From Acidobacteriota bacterium (lineage in GTDB: Bacteria > Acidobacteriota > Vicinamibacteria > Vicinamibacterales > UBA2999): a DNA stretch of 9,212 nt. Below, piece after piece: positions 1-5,813 of the stretch. Location of the stretch: contig CANIBQ010000140.1 of the NCBI GenBank assembly GCA_947465645.1, forward strand, positions 1 through 9,212, in the 5' to 3' direction. Under the pieces are notes generated by a model. It ran no database searches. It saw only the letters and a program-made list of their open reading frames with translations, and was not told the DNA's origin. The stretch's first letter is position 1. Every line of letters begins with the position of its first letter. The position numbers and the translations under genes were made by a program.

Positions 1-239
1 CTGCCCCCATCTTCAATCGCTTCCTGTACGTGGACGTCGCCGCCATGATGGCGAAGCAGCTTCGGCGCGGCGCGCTGCCGCGGCTGGATGACGATGACGT
101 GATGCACGAGGTCCACCGGGCCGTGCCTCACAAAGCGGAGCGCGTCGCGATGGAAGAAGTGCGGCGGGGCCTCGTCCTCTATGAGGTGCCTGCGGTGCTG
201 AAACCCGGCGAGGTTCGCGGAGAACCGCCGCCCCGGTAA
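1..239 (+). CDS. rpoZ: DNA-directed RNA polymerase omega subunit-like protein, 3' part
   Basis: The window opens inside this gene. The frame beginning at base 3 is open for 78 codons to the TAA at 237-239, and the true start lies upstream. The visible part begins PIFNRFLYVDVAAMMAKQL, which resembles the omega signature: an N-R-F segment, then a helix with paired alanines and A-K-Q-L, then G-x-x-P. A basic and acidic segment follows, and then VAMEEVRRGLVLYEVP, matching the second conserved omega helix (VA-x-E-E-x-x-x-G). Omega binds the beta' subunit and assists RNA polymerase assembly. The family is short, so most of the protein is probably visible. The next gene starts 39 bases downstream and has its own -10-like box. 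The assignment rests on motif resemblance alone. The ATG codons inside the frame are unlikely starts because conserved residues precede them. Confidence 0.72.
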   Translation, partial: APIFNRFLYVDVAAMMAKQLRRGALPRLDDDDVMHEVHRAVPHKAERVAMEEVRRGLVLYEVPAVLKPGEVRGEPPPR

Positions 240-264
240 GTGATCCGCCGCGGCCGCCGGGGGT

Positions 265-270
265 GATAAT
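265..270 (+). promoter_or_regulatory. -10-like box GATAAT before surE
   Basis: GATAAT matches the sigma-70 -10 consensus at five of six positions and ends 8 nt before the ATG at 279. A start site about 7 nt downstream would make the mRNA leaderless or nearly so. No convincing -35 was identified. The GGGGGT run just before the box could instead be a weak, distant Shine-Dalgarno. Confidence 0.45.
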
Positions 271-278
271 CTCGCCCC

Positions 279-1130
279 ATGACCAAGTGCCGCGCACTCC
301 TTCCATTACTGATAGCGGTATCGCTGCTCGCGCCTCTCGGCGCGCAGCAGTTCCGTCAGCCGCCACCGTACCGCATCCTGGTCAGCAACGACGACGGGGT
401 CCGCGCGCCAGGGATTGCCGCGATGGCGCAGCGGCTCCAGGGAATCGGCGACGTCACCATCGTCGCGCCTTCCGACAACCAGAGCGGCAAGGGTCATTCA
501 ATCACCATCAGCGAGCCGATCGTCCGTGAGGACCTGACGCTGCCAAACGGGTTGCACGCAATCGGCCTCACGGCCACGCCGGCGAGCACGGTCAACGTCG
601 CAATCAGCAACATCCTGATGCCGAAGCCCGACCTCGTGGTGTCGGGAATCAACCGCGGGTACAACCTGGGGTATTCGGCGTATGTTTCAGGCACCGTCGG
701 CGCAGCCCGTGAGGCCGCCATGCACGGCGTGCCGGCGATCGCCGCCTCGCTCGCCGAGGCGGGGGCACCGCAGGATTTCGTCGCCGCCGCCCAGGAGGTG
801 TACGGCGTGGCGTGGCGCATCAAGCAGTACGGCCTGCCGCCCCACACGTTCGTCAACGTCAACCTCCCGGCGGTGCCGGCCGGTGGTTACAAGGGATACA
901 TGGTGACGTCGCAAGCGCTTCTGGACGGGGGCGTGGAAAGCTTCGCGGAAACCAGGCACCCCGGGAATGGACGCACGCTGTATTGGAATGTGTACAAGGA
1001 AGGCGGCATCACGGCGCCGCAGGGTACGGACATCTGGGCCGTGGAAAACGGCTACGTCTCGGTGACGCCCATGAAGCTCGGCGAAACCGAACCTCACCTG
1101 CTCGAGACGCTGAAAGCCTGGTTCCGGTAG
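279..1130 (+). CDS. surE: SurE-family 5'/3'-nucleotidase with an export signal
   Basis: The protein has 283 residues and belongs to the SurE phosphatase family, which hydrolyses nucleoside 5'- and 3'-monophosphates using a divalent metal. The metal site is intact: NDDG at 37-40 (Asp38, Asp39), Ser69 in DNQSG, and Asn125 in SGINRG. The family segment SGTVGAAREAAMHGVPAIA runs from 137. Residues 1-22 form a signal peptide: a basic start, a hydrophobic stretch LLPLLIAVSLLAPL, and a likely cleavage site after LGA. Classical SurE is cytoplasmic, so this copy is probably periplasmic or secreted. Catalytic residues and length look normal, so I read it as functional. The ATG at 279 puts the signal peptide directly at the N-terminus and follows a -10-like box. 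The stop TAG at 1128-1130 is the first three bases of a 16-bp tandem repeat. Confidence 0.93.
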   Translation: MTKCRALLPLLIAVSLLAPLGAQQFRQPPPYRILVSNDDGVRAPGIAAMAQRLQGIGDVTIVAPSDNQSGKGHSITISEPIVREDLTLPNGLHAIGLTATPASTVNVAISNILMPKPDLVVSGINRGYNLGYSAYVSGTVGAAREAAMHGVPAIAASLAEAGAPQDFVAAAQEVYGVAWRIKQYGLPPHTFVNVNLPAVPAGGYKGYMVTSQALLDGGVESFAETRHPGNGRTLYWNVYKEGGITAPQGTDIWAVENGYVSVTPMKLGETEPHLLETLKAWFR

Positions 1131-1189
1131 AACAACGTGCTCATAGAACAACGTGCTCATAGAACGACGTGCTCGTAGAACGACGTACG
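1128..1189 (+). repeat. 16-bp tandem repeat starting at the surE stop codon
   Basis: The unit TAGAACAACGTGCTCA is present at 1128-1143, exactly again at 1144-1159, and with two changes at 1160-1175. A partial fourth copy (TAGAACGACGTACG) at 1176-1189 merges into the left hairpin repeat of the RAYT remnant. The first three bases are the surE stop codon, so each unit carries another TAG. The array links surE to the cassette and looks like slippage or insertion-associated duplication. Confidence 0.9.
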
Positions 1190-1211
1190 TAGTGTCCGGC
1201 TTTAGCCGGAC
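1185..1211 (-). repeat. Left REP-like hairpin repeat
   Basis: GTCCGGC at 1194-1200 pairs perfectly with GCCGGAC at 1205-1211 around a TTTA loop, and GTACGTAGT precedes it. Read on the minus strand the repeat encodes VRLKPDTTY, directly continuing the frame of the transposase remnant. It is an inverted copy of the right-end repeats, with a paired, compensatory base change in the stem. Confidence 0.88.
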
Positions 1212-1480
1212 CGTCTCCGCCTCCAGTATTTGTTCGACGGAATAGAGGCTGGACCCGAGGAACGGGTCGTCGGCCGCCCGTTCCTCGAGTCGCGCCCTCA
1301 GCGGGTTCCCGACAATGTAACGTGCAACGCTGAGCGTCTCGTCCTCGGCCCGCAAGGTCCGTTCAAACCCATATCGTTGCCACAGCATCTCGCCGTAGGT
1401 CTTCTCGTAGTGGAACCCCGCGAACTGTTTCGCGCGCTTGATGAATCGGCGACAGGTCCGCCGATCAAAGTCCGCCTGAA
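1212..1480 (-). pseudogene. REP-associated tyrosine transposase (RAYT), C-terminal remnant
   Basis: On the minus strand one open frame reads, in order, RRFIKRAKQFAGFHYEKTYG, then EMLWQRYGFERTLRAEDETL, then SVARYIVGNPLRARL, and finally DDPFLGSSLYSVEQILEA. This is the recognisable C-terminal half of RAYT proteins: the W-Q-R-Y-G-F-E-R segment, the ARYI-NP-RA helix, and the closing FLGS-YSVEQILEA. The N-terminal half with the HUH metal site is absent. Upstream, the frame enters the right hairpin at DFDRR with no start codon or conserved sequence. Downstream there is no stop at the expected place: the frame runs through the left hairpin and on, antisense to surE. I therefore call it a decayed fragment. 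No frameshift is needed within the visible part, so decay may be recent. Confidence 0.82.
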
Positions 1481-1531
1481 GGCGGACACTACGTACCGAT
1501 CACGGTCCGCCTGAAGGCGGACACTACGTAC
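1462..1531 (+). repeat. Right REP-like hairpins, two direct 35-bp copies
   Basis: Two head-to-tail units (1462-1496 and 1497-1531) each start CGATCA and carry the hairpin GTCCGCCTGAAGGCGGAC, with 7-bp perfect arms and a TGAA loop, followed by ACTACGTAC. They differ only at two bases before the hairpin. Read on the plus strand the repeat encodes VRLKADTTY. On the minus strand the inner hairpin is followed by TTT, so it may also help end gatA transcription. Confidence 0.92.
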
Positions 1532-1554
1532 GAGGGGTTACGCGAGGGGTTACA
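1531..1554 (-). repeat. 12-bp tandem duplication across the gatA stop codon
   Basis: CGAGGGGTTACG at 1531-1542 is repeated as CGAGGGGTTACA at 1543-1554. On the minus strand each copy carries TAACCCCTCG, and the TAA in the gatA-proximal copy (1552-1550) is the gatA stop codon. This mirrors the array that starts at the surE stop codon on the other side of the RAYT cassette. Confidence 0.85.
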
Positions 1555-3016
1555 GCGTCGGACTCTGCTTGTTCCAGTCCGTCAGGCGCTCGTAGGCGTC
1601 CGCGATTCGGAGCAGCGTGGATTCGTCGAACATCCTGCCGGTGAGCTGGAGTCCGACGGGTAGCCGTCCCGTGGCGAAGCCGCACGGGATGCTGACGCCG
1701 GGCGCGCCGGTCAGGTTCGCGCTCACGGTAAAGACGTCCGCGAGGTACATCTGCAGCGGATCGTCGGTCTTCTCGCCAAGCTTGAAGGGCGGTGTCGGGC
1801 TCGTCGGCATGGCGACGACGTCGACTTTCTTGAACGCCTCGTCGTAGTCGCGCCGCAGCAGCGTGCGCACCTGCTGCGCCTTCAGGTAGAACGCGTCGTA
1901 ATAGCCTGCGCTGAGCACGTAGGTGCCGAGCATGATGCGCCGCTTGACCTCGGCGCCGAAGCCCTCGTCGCGCGTACGGCTATACAGGGCCTTCAGGCTG
2001 TCCTTGCCGTTCGGCGAGCGGTACCCGTACTTCACCCCGTCGTAGCGCGCCAGGTTCGAGCTCGCCTCGGCGGTGGCCACCAGGTAATACACCGGAATCG
2101 CGTACTTCGCGTGCGGCAGCTCGATGTCGACCAGCGTCGCACCCGCCCCGCGCAGCGTCTCGAGCGCCTCGTCGAACGCGCGTCGCACCTCCGCGTCGAC
2201 GCCCTCGCTGACAAAGGCACGAGGCACCCCGATCCGGACGCCTTTCACGCTGCCGGTCAGCGCTCCCATGAAATCAGGCACGGGCTCCGTGGCGGTCGTG
2301 GCGTCGGATGGATCCGGCCCTGCCAGCACCGACATCGCCAGCGCCGCATCCGCGGCCGTCCGTCCGAACGGACCGATCTGATCCAGCGACGAGGCGAACG
2401 CCAGCAGGCCGTATCGGGAGACGCGCCCGTACGTCGGCTTGAAACCGACCACGCCGCAGAAGGAGCCTGGCTGGCGAATCGATCCGCCGGTATCGGAGCC
2501 AAGCGCCAGCGGCACGCACCGCGCGGCGACGGCTGCCGCCGAGCCGCCGCTCGAGCCGCCGGGCGTGCGGTCGGTGGCCCACGGATTCTTCACGGGCCCG
2601 TAGGCCGAGTTCTCGTTGGACGACCCCATGGCGAACTCGTCGCAGTTGGTCTTGGCGACGATGACCGCGCCGGCCGCGTCGAGCCGTCTCACGACGGTCG
2701 CATCGTAGGGTGGGATGAAGTCGGCGAGGATCCGCGAGGAGGCGGTGGTCCTCATGCCCTTCACGCACATGTTGTCTTTGAGCGCGATCGGGACGCCGGC
2801 CAGCGGGCCCAGGGCGGCCCCGGAGGCGCGCTGGCGGTCGATCTCCCCGGCGCGCGCCAGCGCGCGCTCGCGCGCGATATGGTTGAACGCGTTGAGCGCG
2901 GGATTGACCGCCTCCATCCGATCGAGCGATGCGCGACAGATCTCGACGGCCGATACACGGCCTGCCGCGACATCGTCGCGCAGCTCGCCAGCGGTGCGAT
3001 CCAGCACGTCAGCCAC
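1550..3016 (-). CDS. gatA: Asp-tRNA(Asn)/Glu-tRNA(Gln) amidotransferase subunit A
   Basis: GatA is the glutaminase/amidase subunit of the GatCAB complex. It releases ammonia from glutamine to convert Glu-tRNA(Gln) or Asp-tRNA(Asn) to the amidated form in the cytoplasm. The amidase-signature triad is complete: Lys80 (PIALKDN), the cis-serine Ser155 (TPGGSSGGS) and the nucleophile Ser179 ([11 protein letters not shown]). Their spacing of 75 and 24 residues equals that of characterised GatA enzymes. I chose the GTG at 3016, giving 488 residues, because it aligns with usual GatA N-termini and couples to gatC through an 8-base overlap (GTGGCTGA). An in-frame ATG at 3049 would add 11 unlikely residues lying over gatC, and a GTG at 3007 is the other option. 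gatB is not adjacent. The stop codon lies in a 12-bp duplication bordering the RAYT remnant. Confidence 0.97.
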   Translation of the reverse strand: MADVLDRTAGELRDDVAAGRVSAVEICRASLDRMEAVNPALNAFNHIARERALARAGEIDRQRASGAALGPLAGVPIALKDNMCVKGMRTTASSRILADFIPPYDATVVRRLDAAGAVIVAKTNCDEFAMGSSNENSAYGPVKNPWATDRTPGGSSGGSAAAVAARCVPLALGSDTGGSIRQPGSFCGVVGFKPTYGRVSRYGLLAFASSLDQIGPFGRTAADAALAMSVLAGPDPSDATTATEPVPDFMGALTGSVKGVRIGVPRAFVSEGVDAEVRRAFDEALETLRGAGATLVDIELPHAKYAIPVYYLVATAEASSNLARYDGVKYGYRSPNGKDSLKALYSRTRDEGFGAEVKRRIMLGTYVLSAGYYDAFYLKAQQVRTLLRRDYDEAFKKVDVVAMPTSPTPPFKLGEKTDDPLQMYLADVFTVSANLTGAPGVSIPCGFATGRLPVGLQLTGRMFDESTLLRIADAYERLTDWNKQSPTL

Positions 3017-3311
3017 CGATGACGCGAGGCACGCGGAAGAGACCGGCAACGCGGTCTGCGTCCGGGGCGTTGGCGAGCGCGTCCTCGACCGACAGCGACG
3101 GCCGCGGCTCGTCGTCGCGCTCCGTGCACTGACCGGCGTGGACGTGCGCCGTCGCCGGAACGCCGCTCGTGTCGATCGCCTGCACCTGCTCGGCGTAGGC
3201 CAGGATGTCGGCGAGCTGACGAGTGAAGAGCTGTTTTTCTTCCGCGGTCAGCTCGAGCTGCGCGAGCGCCGCGATGCGCTCGACGTCGGCGATGGTCAGA
3301 GCCGTGGACAT
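3009..3311 (-). CDS. gatC: Asp-tRNA(Asn)/Glu-tRNA(Gln) amidotransferase subunit C
   Basis: This 100-residue protein has the classic GatC layout. An N-terminal helix pair reads [20 protein letters not shown], followed by a helix carrying [20 protein letters not shown]. An extended, proline- and acid-rich middle and a C-terminal [23 protein letters not shown] segment complete it. GatC wraps around GatA and GatB and stabilises the complex. I chose the ATG at 3311 because GatC proteins usually begin a few residues before the L-T-x-x-D-V motif. An in-frame ATG ten codons upstream would place the -10-like box inside the gene. The stop overlaps the GTG of gatA, so the two genes form one translationally coupled unit. 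Confidence 0.95.
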   Translation of the reverse strand: MSTALTIADVERIAALAQLELTAEEKQLFTRQLADILAYAEQVQAIDTSGVPATAHVHAGQCTERDDEPRPSLSVEDALANAPDADRVAGLFRVPRVIGG

Positions 3312-3319
3312 GAACCTCG

Positions 3320-3325
3320 ATGCTA
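3320..3325 (-). promoter_or_regulatory. -10-like box TAGCAT before gatC
   Basis: Read on the minus strand, TAGCAT matches four of six -10 consensus positions, including the conserved A at position 2 and T at position 6. It ends 8 nt before the gatC ATG, the same geometry seen at other gene starts here. No Shine-Dalgarno fits in the gap. Confidence 0.38.
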
Positions 3326-3349
3326 TCCGAACAACTTCCATCGTCACAA

Positions 3350-3415
3350 GGCCACAGAGACACGGAGACACAGAGAACAACATTCCGGGCTCCGTGTCTC
3401 TGTGCCTCTGTGGCC
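3350..3415. repeat. 26-bp imperfect inverted repeat built of 8-bp units
   Basis: The left arm (3350-3375) and right arm (3390-3415) are reverse complements at 23 of 26 positions, around a 14-nt loop. Within the left arm an 8-bp unit recurs three times: CACAGAGA, CACGGAGA, CACAGAGA (3353-3376). The right arm shows the complementary 8-bp rhythm. The element fills the divergent intergenic region between gatC and the MEMO-like gene. Similar CACAGAGACACAGAG-type repeats are, to my recollection, scattered in many bacterial genomes. I treat it as a dispersed miniature repeat and not as a gene-specific site. Confidence 0.9.
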
Positions 3416-3442
3416 CGTGGGGGTGTGAAGCGCCGCGAATGC

Positions 3443-3448
3443 TACGAT
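3443..3448 (+). promoter_or_regulatory. -10-like box TACGAT with TGC extension before the MEMO-like gene
   Basis: TACGAT matches four of six -10 positions and is preceded by TGC, the extended -10 motif. It ends 9 nt before the ATG at 3458. The gap contains no good Shine-Dalgarno, so a leaderless or very short-leader mRNA is suggested. Confidence 0.42.
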
Positions 3449-3457
3449 TCCGGTCGG

Positions 3458-4294
3458 ATGGCCGACGTGAGGCGCGCTGCGGTTGCCGGCACCTGGTACC
3501 CGGGAACGAAAGTACGGCTCGCGCTTGCCATCGAGAAGCACCTGGCGGCGGTTGCCGCCAGCCGTGTGCCCGCGTGTCCACGCGCGCTCGTCGTGCCGCA
3601 CGCGGGGCTCATGTACTCGGGGCCTGTTGCCGCCCATGCCTATAAGCTCGTTCGGCACTGCGGGTACTCCGCCGCGGTGCTGGTCGGGCCGTCGCATTTC
3701 GTCGGCTTCCACGGCGTCTCGATCTGGCCGCGTGGCACGTGGGACACGCCGTTCGGCTCCGTGGCGGTGGCCGAAGATCTCGCCGCGGCGATTGCCGCCG
3801 AATCACCCGACATCCGCGAGTATCCGGTCGCGCACGGCCGTGAACATTCCCTCGAGATGCAGATGCCGTTTGTCGCGCACCTGCTGCCCGGCATCCCGAT
3901 CGTGCCGCTGGTGATGGGATACCAAACGCGGGAGACGGCCGACGCGCTCGGCGATGCGATCGCGCGGGGGATTTCCGCATACGAAGCCCGTGAGCTGCGA
4001 GGGGTGCTTCTGATCGCGAGCAGCGATCTCTCGCATTACGAGAACGCGGAGACCGCCGCGCGAATGGACGATGTCGTCCTGCGCCACGTGGCTGCCTTTG
4101 ACCCCGGCGGCCTCATGGACGCGCTCGAGCGCGAGCCGAAGCATGCCTGTGGCGGCGGACCGATCGTCTCGGTCATGAGGGCAGCGTCGCAGCTTGGCGC
4201 CGTCAACGCCGAGATCCTCCAGTACGCGGACTCGGGCGACGTGTCGGGCGACAAGTCCGCCGTGGTTGGATACACCGCTGCGGCGATCTGGTAA
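3458..4294 (+). CDS. amrB: MEMO1-like protein (AmmeMemoRadiSam system protein B)
   Basis: This 278-residue protein belongs to the MEMO family, related to non-haem iron dioxygenases. The metal-site residues typical of the family are present: His48 (VPHAGLMYSG), His80 (GPSHF), Asp190 and His193 (SSDLSHY), and Cys231 (ACGGGP), at spacings close to those of human MEMO1. The segment AHGREHSLEMQMPF (125-138) is another hallmark. The N-terminal AGTWYPG is the usual start of the family, which supports the ATG at 3458 over an in-frame ATG at 3320 inside the upstream repeat region. The stop overlaps the next start as TAATG, so this gene and the AMMECR1-like gene are translationally coupled. The bacterial function is not firmly established. 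A role in redox or metal chemistry with the partner radical SAM protein is inference from gene neighbourhoods. Confidence 0.93.
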   Translation: MADVRRAAVAGTWYPGTKVRLALAIEKHLAAVAASRVPACPRALVVPHAGLMYSGPVAAHAYKLVRHCGYSAAVLVGPSHFVGFHGVSIWPRGTWDTPFGSVAVAEDLAAAIAAESPDIREYPVAHGREHSLEMQMPFVAHLLPGIPIVPLVMGYQTRETADALGDAIARGISAYEARELRGVLLIASSDLSHYENAETAARMDDVVLRHVAAFDPGGLMDALEREPKHACGGGPIVSVMRAASQLGAVNAEILQYADSGDVSGDKSAVVGYTAAAIW

Positions 4295-4842
4295 TGGACA
4301 CCTCGATCGACGATCAGCGGCGGCTGCTTCGGCTCGCGCGCCACGCGCTCGAGGCGCGCGTGCAAAAAACACAGGCTCCGGCAGTCGAGTATGGCGGCGC
4401 GCTCGACTGGCCCTGCGGCGCGTTCGTGACGATTCACTATCGCGGCGAGCTGCGCGGCTGCCTGGGCCGCGTGGACGTCCACGCGCCGCTGGCCGAGACG
4501 ATCGCGTACCTGGCGGCCGCTGTGTCCGACTCCGACTCGCGCTTCAGCCCGGTGTCGGCGCCGGAGCTGCCGGACATCGCTCTTGAAATCTCCGTGTTGA
4601 CACCCGAACGGGAAGTGCGCTCGATCGACGAAATCGAGATGGGCCGGCATGGCCTGATCCTCGAGCAGGGGCATCGACGAGGGTTGCTGCTGCCGCAGGT
4701 GGCAACCGAGCACGGCTGGAATCGCGAAACGTTCCTCGATCACGCCTGCCGCAAGGCATCGCTTCCGCCCGACGCGTGGCGCCACGGTGCGCGGATTCTG
4801 ATCTTCGAGGCCCAGGTGTTTCGGGAGAACGGCTCTGGCTAG
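4294..4842 (+). CDS. amrA: AMMECR1-domain protein (AmmeMemoRadiSam system protein A)
   Basis: The protein has 182 residues and one AMMECR1 domain. The family signature is present: PCGAFVTIHYRGELRGCLG (40-58) contains the invariant L-R-G-C-[IL]-G. It continues with a helix carrying DSRFSPVSAPELPDIALEIS and ends with a conserved W-x-x-x-x-F-L-x-x-x-C segment (NRETFLDHACRKA). Length is normal for the stand-alone bacterial form. No membrane segment or signal peptide is visible, so it is cytoplasmic. The start ATG shares one base with the MEMO-like stop codon, which fixes the start and implies co-translation. The radical SAM partner often encoded alongside is not in the window. The molecular function of AMMECR1 proteins is unknown to me. 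Confidence 0.93.
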   Translation: MDTSIDDQRRLLRLARHALEARVQKTQAPAVEYGGALDWPCGAFVTIHYRGELRGCLGRVDVHAPLAETIAYLAAAVSDSDSRFSPVSAPELPDIALEISVLTPEREVRSIDEIEMGRHGLILEQGHRRGLLLPQVATEHGWNRETFLDHACRKASLPPDAWRHGARILIFEAQVFRENGSG

Positions 4843-4853
4843 AGCCCAGAGCC
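4831..4853. terminator. Hairpin over the AMMECR1 stop codon, candidate bidirectional terminator
   Basis: GGCTCTGG (4831-4838) and CCAGAGCC (4846-4853) form a perfect 8-bp stem with a 7-nt loop that contains the stop codon TAG. It sits in the 12-base gap between two convergent genes, where a shared terminator is expected. There is no clear T-run on either side, so intrinsic termination may be weak. Confidence 0.5.
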
Positions 4854-4854
4854 C

Positions 4855-5763
4855 TTACAGGTTCGGCACCAGCGTCATCTGCGCGCACGAGGACGAAGGA
4901 GACGACGAGCCGCCGTTGACGACGGGCAGCAGCTTGTTCTCGGCCAGGTAGGCGTAGCCGGCATCGTTTGGGTGAAAGCCATCGGAGGAATAGCGGGTCC
5001 GTTCGTAGATGGTCGGATCGCACATCAGGTCGACGACCACGACGCCCGTCCCCGCGCGGCGGTTCGCCTCGCGGGAGAATCCAACCGAAACCGCCTGCAG
5101 CAACTGCCGCCGGGGGGTTCCATAGCCCGACGAAAACGGCAGTCCCGCCAGGTTCGGCATGTTGAGGATGACGATGAATGCGCTCGGCGCGCGTTCCTGC
5201 ACGCCCTTCACGAGCCGGTCGTAGTCAGCGCCGAATGCGGCGATCTGGGCGTCGATATAAGTGCGCACATTGGTGGTGCCCGCGGCGCCTTTCTCGATGG
5301 CGTCAACGAGCGCGAGTGTGTCGTTCGGCCCGCCGAGCACCGTCACCAGCGTCGAGTTCGTCGGCACGAACGGCACCTCGCGCTCGACAAAGTTGGCGAA
5401 GACGTCGCGGCCGTTGGCGCGGGCGACGGCCTGGATCGCCGGGCTGAGCACCGCTTCAGGGATGCCGAGGTTCACTGCCGTGACTTCGTGCGACGTCCGC
5501 AGGCGCCGCGCGAGCACCGGCACGTACCCCGTGCCGTTCTCGCATTCGCTGAACGGGATGCAGGGAACGCTGGCGCCGACCCCGTTCGCATCGCTGGCGC
5601 CGATCGCGGTGTAGCGAATCGCGGCGTTCGCAGCCGGCGGACCGACTGGACCTGGCGTCGGCGTCGTGGGGGACGTGATCTTGTCCAGCACGTCGCAGCC
5701 GGCGCCGACGGTTGTGAACCCGGCGAGGACGAGGAGGTAAATGAGACGCCGCAGGACAGGCAT
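4855..5763 (-). CDS. SGNH/GDSL-family hydrolase, probable lipoprotein
   Basis: This 302-residue protein has the SGNH hydrolase blocks in order. The nucleophile Ser57 lies in AIGASDANG (the GDS-like block I), GGPND at 144-148 is block III (G-x-N-D), and DGFHPND at 261-267 supplies Asp261 and His264 (D-x-x-H, block V). Members are esterases or lipases acting on acyl or acetyl esters, and the substrate cannot be read from the sequence. Residues 1-23 are a signal peptide ending VGAGC, so Cys23 is a likely lipidation site, although the glycine at -3 is unusual for a lipobox. A Thr/Pro-rich linker (31-44) follows, as in surface-tethered enzymes. The ATG at 5763 gives this signal directly. The longer frame upstream only shadows the divergent gene. 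Convergent with the AMMECR1-like gene. Confidence 0.88.
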   Translation of the reverse strand: MPVLRRLIYLLVLAGFTTVGAGCDVLDKITSPTTPTPGPVGPPAANAAIRYTAIGASDANGVGASVPCIPFSECENGTGYVPVLARRLRTSHEVTAVNLGIPEAVLSPAIQAVARANGRDVFANFVEREVPFVPTNSTLVTVLGGPNDTLALVDAIEKGAAGTTNVRTYIDAQIAAFGADYDRLVKGVQERAPSAFIVILNMPNLAGLPFSSGYGTPRRQLLQAVSVGFSREANRRAGTGVVVVDLMCDPTIYERTRYSSDGFHPNDAGYAYLAENKLLPVVNGGSSSPSSSCAQMTLVPNL

Positions 5764-5781
5764 ACGGTTGAGGGACTGCAA

Positions 5782-5795
5782 GCCGGGTACCCGGC
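5782..5795. promoter_or_regulatory. 14-bp perfect palindrome, candidate operator
   Basis: GCCGGGTACCCGGC is a perfect dyad in the 50-base gap between the divergent SGNH lipoprotein and YdjM-like genes. It lies 3 bases upstream of the plus-strand -10-like box, where a repressor would block polymerase. It also falls in the probable leader of the minus-strand gene. Function is inferred from position and symmetry only. Confidence 0.4.
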
Positions 5796-5798
5796 ACT

Positions 5799-5804
5799 CA
5801 TAAT
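5799..5804 (+). promoter_or_regulatory. -10-like box CATAAT before the YdjM-like gene
   Basis: CATAAT matches five of six -10 positions and ends 9 nt before the ATG at 5814. The same bases read on the minus strand give CATTAT (5805-5800), which could serve the divergent SGNH gene with a leader of about 30 nt. Confidence 0.45.
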
Positions 5805-5813
5805 GATGCGCTG

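Larger units (their letters stand above)
1185..1531. mobile_element. Degenerate RAYT cassette bounded by inverted REP-like hairpins
   Basis: About 350 bases between the convergent surE and gatA genes form one unit. A hairpin repeat marks the left end (1185-1211), a truncated minus-strand RAYT coding remnant fills the middle, and two direct copies of the same hairpin, inverted relative to the left one, mark the right end (1470-1496 and 1505-1531). RAYTs are single-strand transposases of the IS200/IS605-like HUH class that act on REP hairpins. This copy lacks the N-terminal half that would carry the HUH motif, so it cannot move by itself. It could still be a substrate for an intact RAYT elsewhere. 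The exact ends are uncertain because flanking tandem duplications blur them. Confidence 0.75.

Noticed and set aside
687..1388. Minus-strand open frame of 233 codons, antisense to surE
   Set aside because: Only its first part (to about 1212) is real RAYT sequence. The rest is read-through across the hairpin and tandem repeat into the antisense strand of surE.
1462..1531. Two direct 35-bp repeats considered as a CRISPR fragment
   Set aside because: The units are contiguous with no spacers, contain a strong hairpin, and have an inverted partner at the other end of a transposase remnant.
2111..3022. Plus-strand open frame of 303 codons antisense to gatA
   Set aside because: It is arginine-rich shadow coding with no recognisable motif, and the opposite strand encodes a complete GatA with all catalytic residues.
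3320..3457. Upstream ATG at 3320 as the start of the MEMO-like gene
   Set aside because: The extra residues are encoded by the inverted repeat, and the family N-terminus (AGTWYPG) follows closely after the ATG at 3458.
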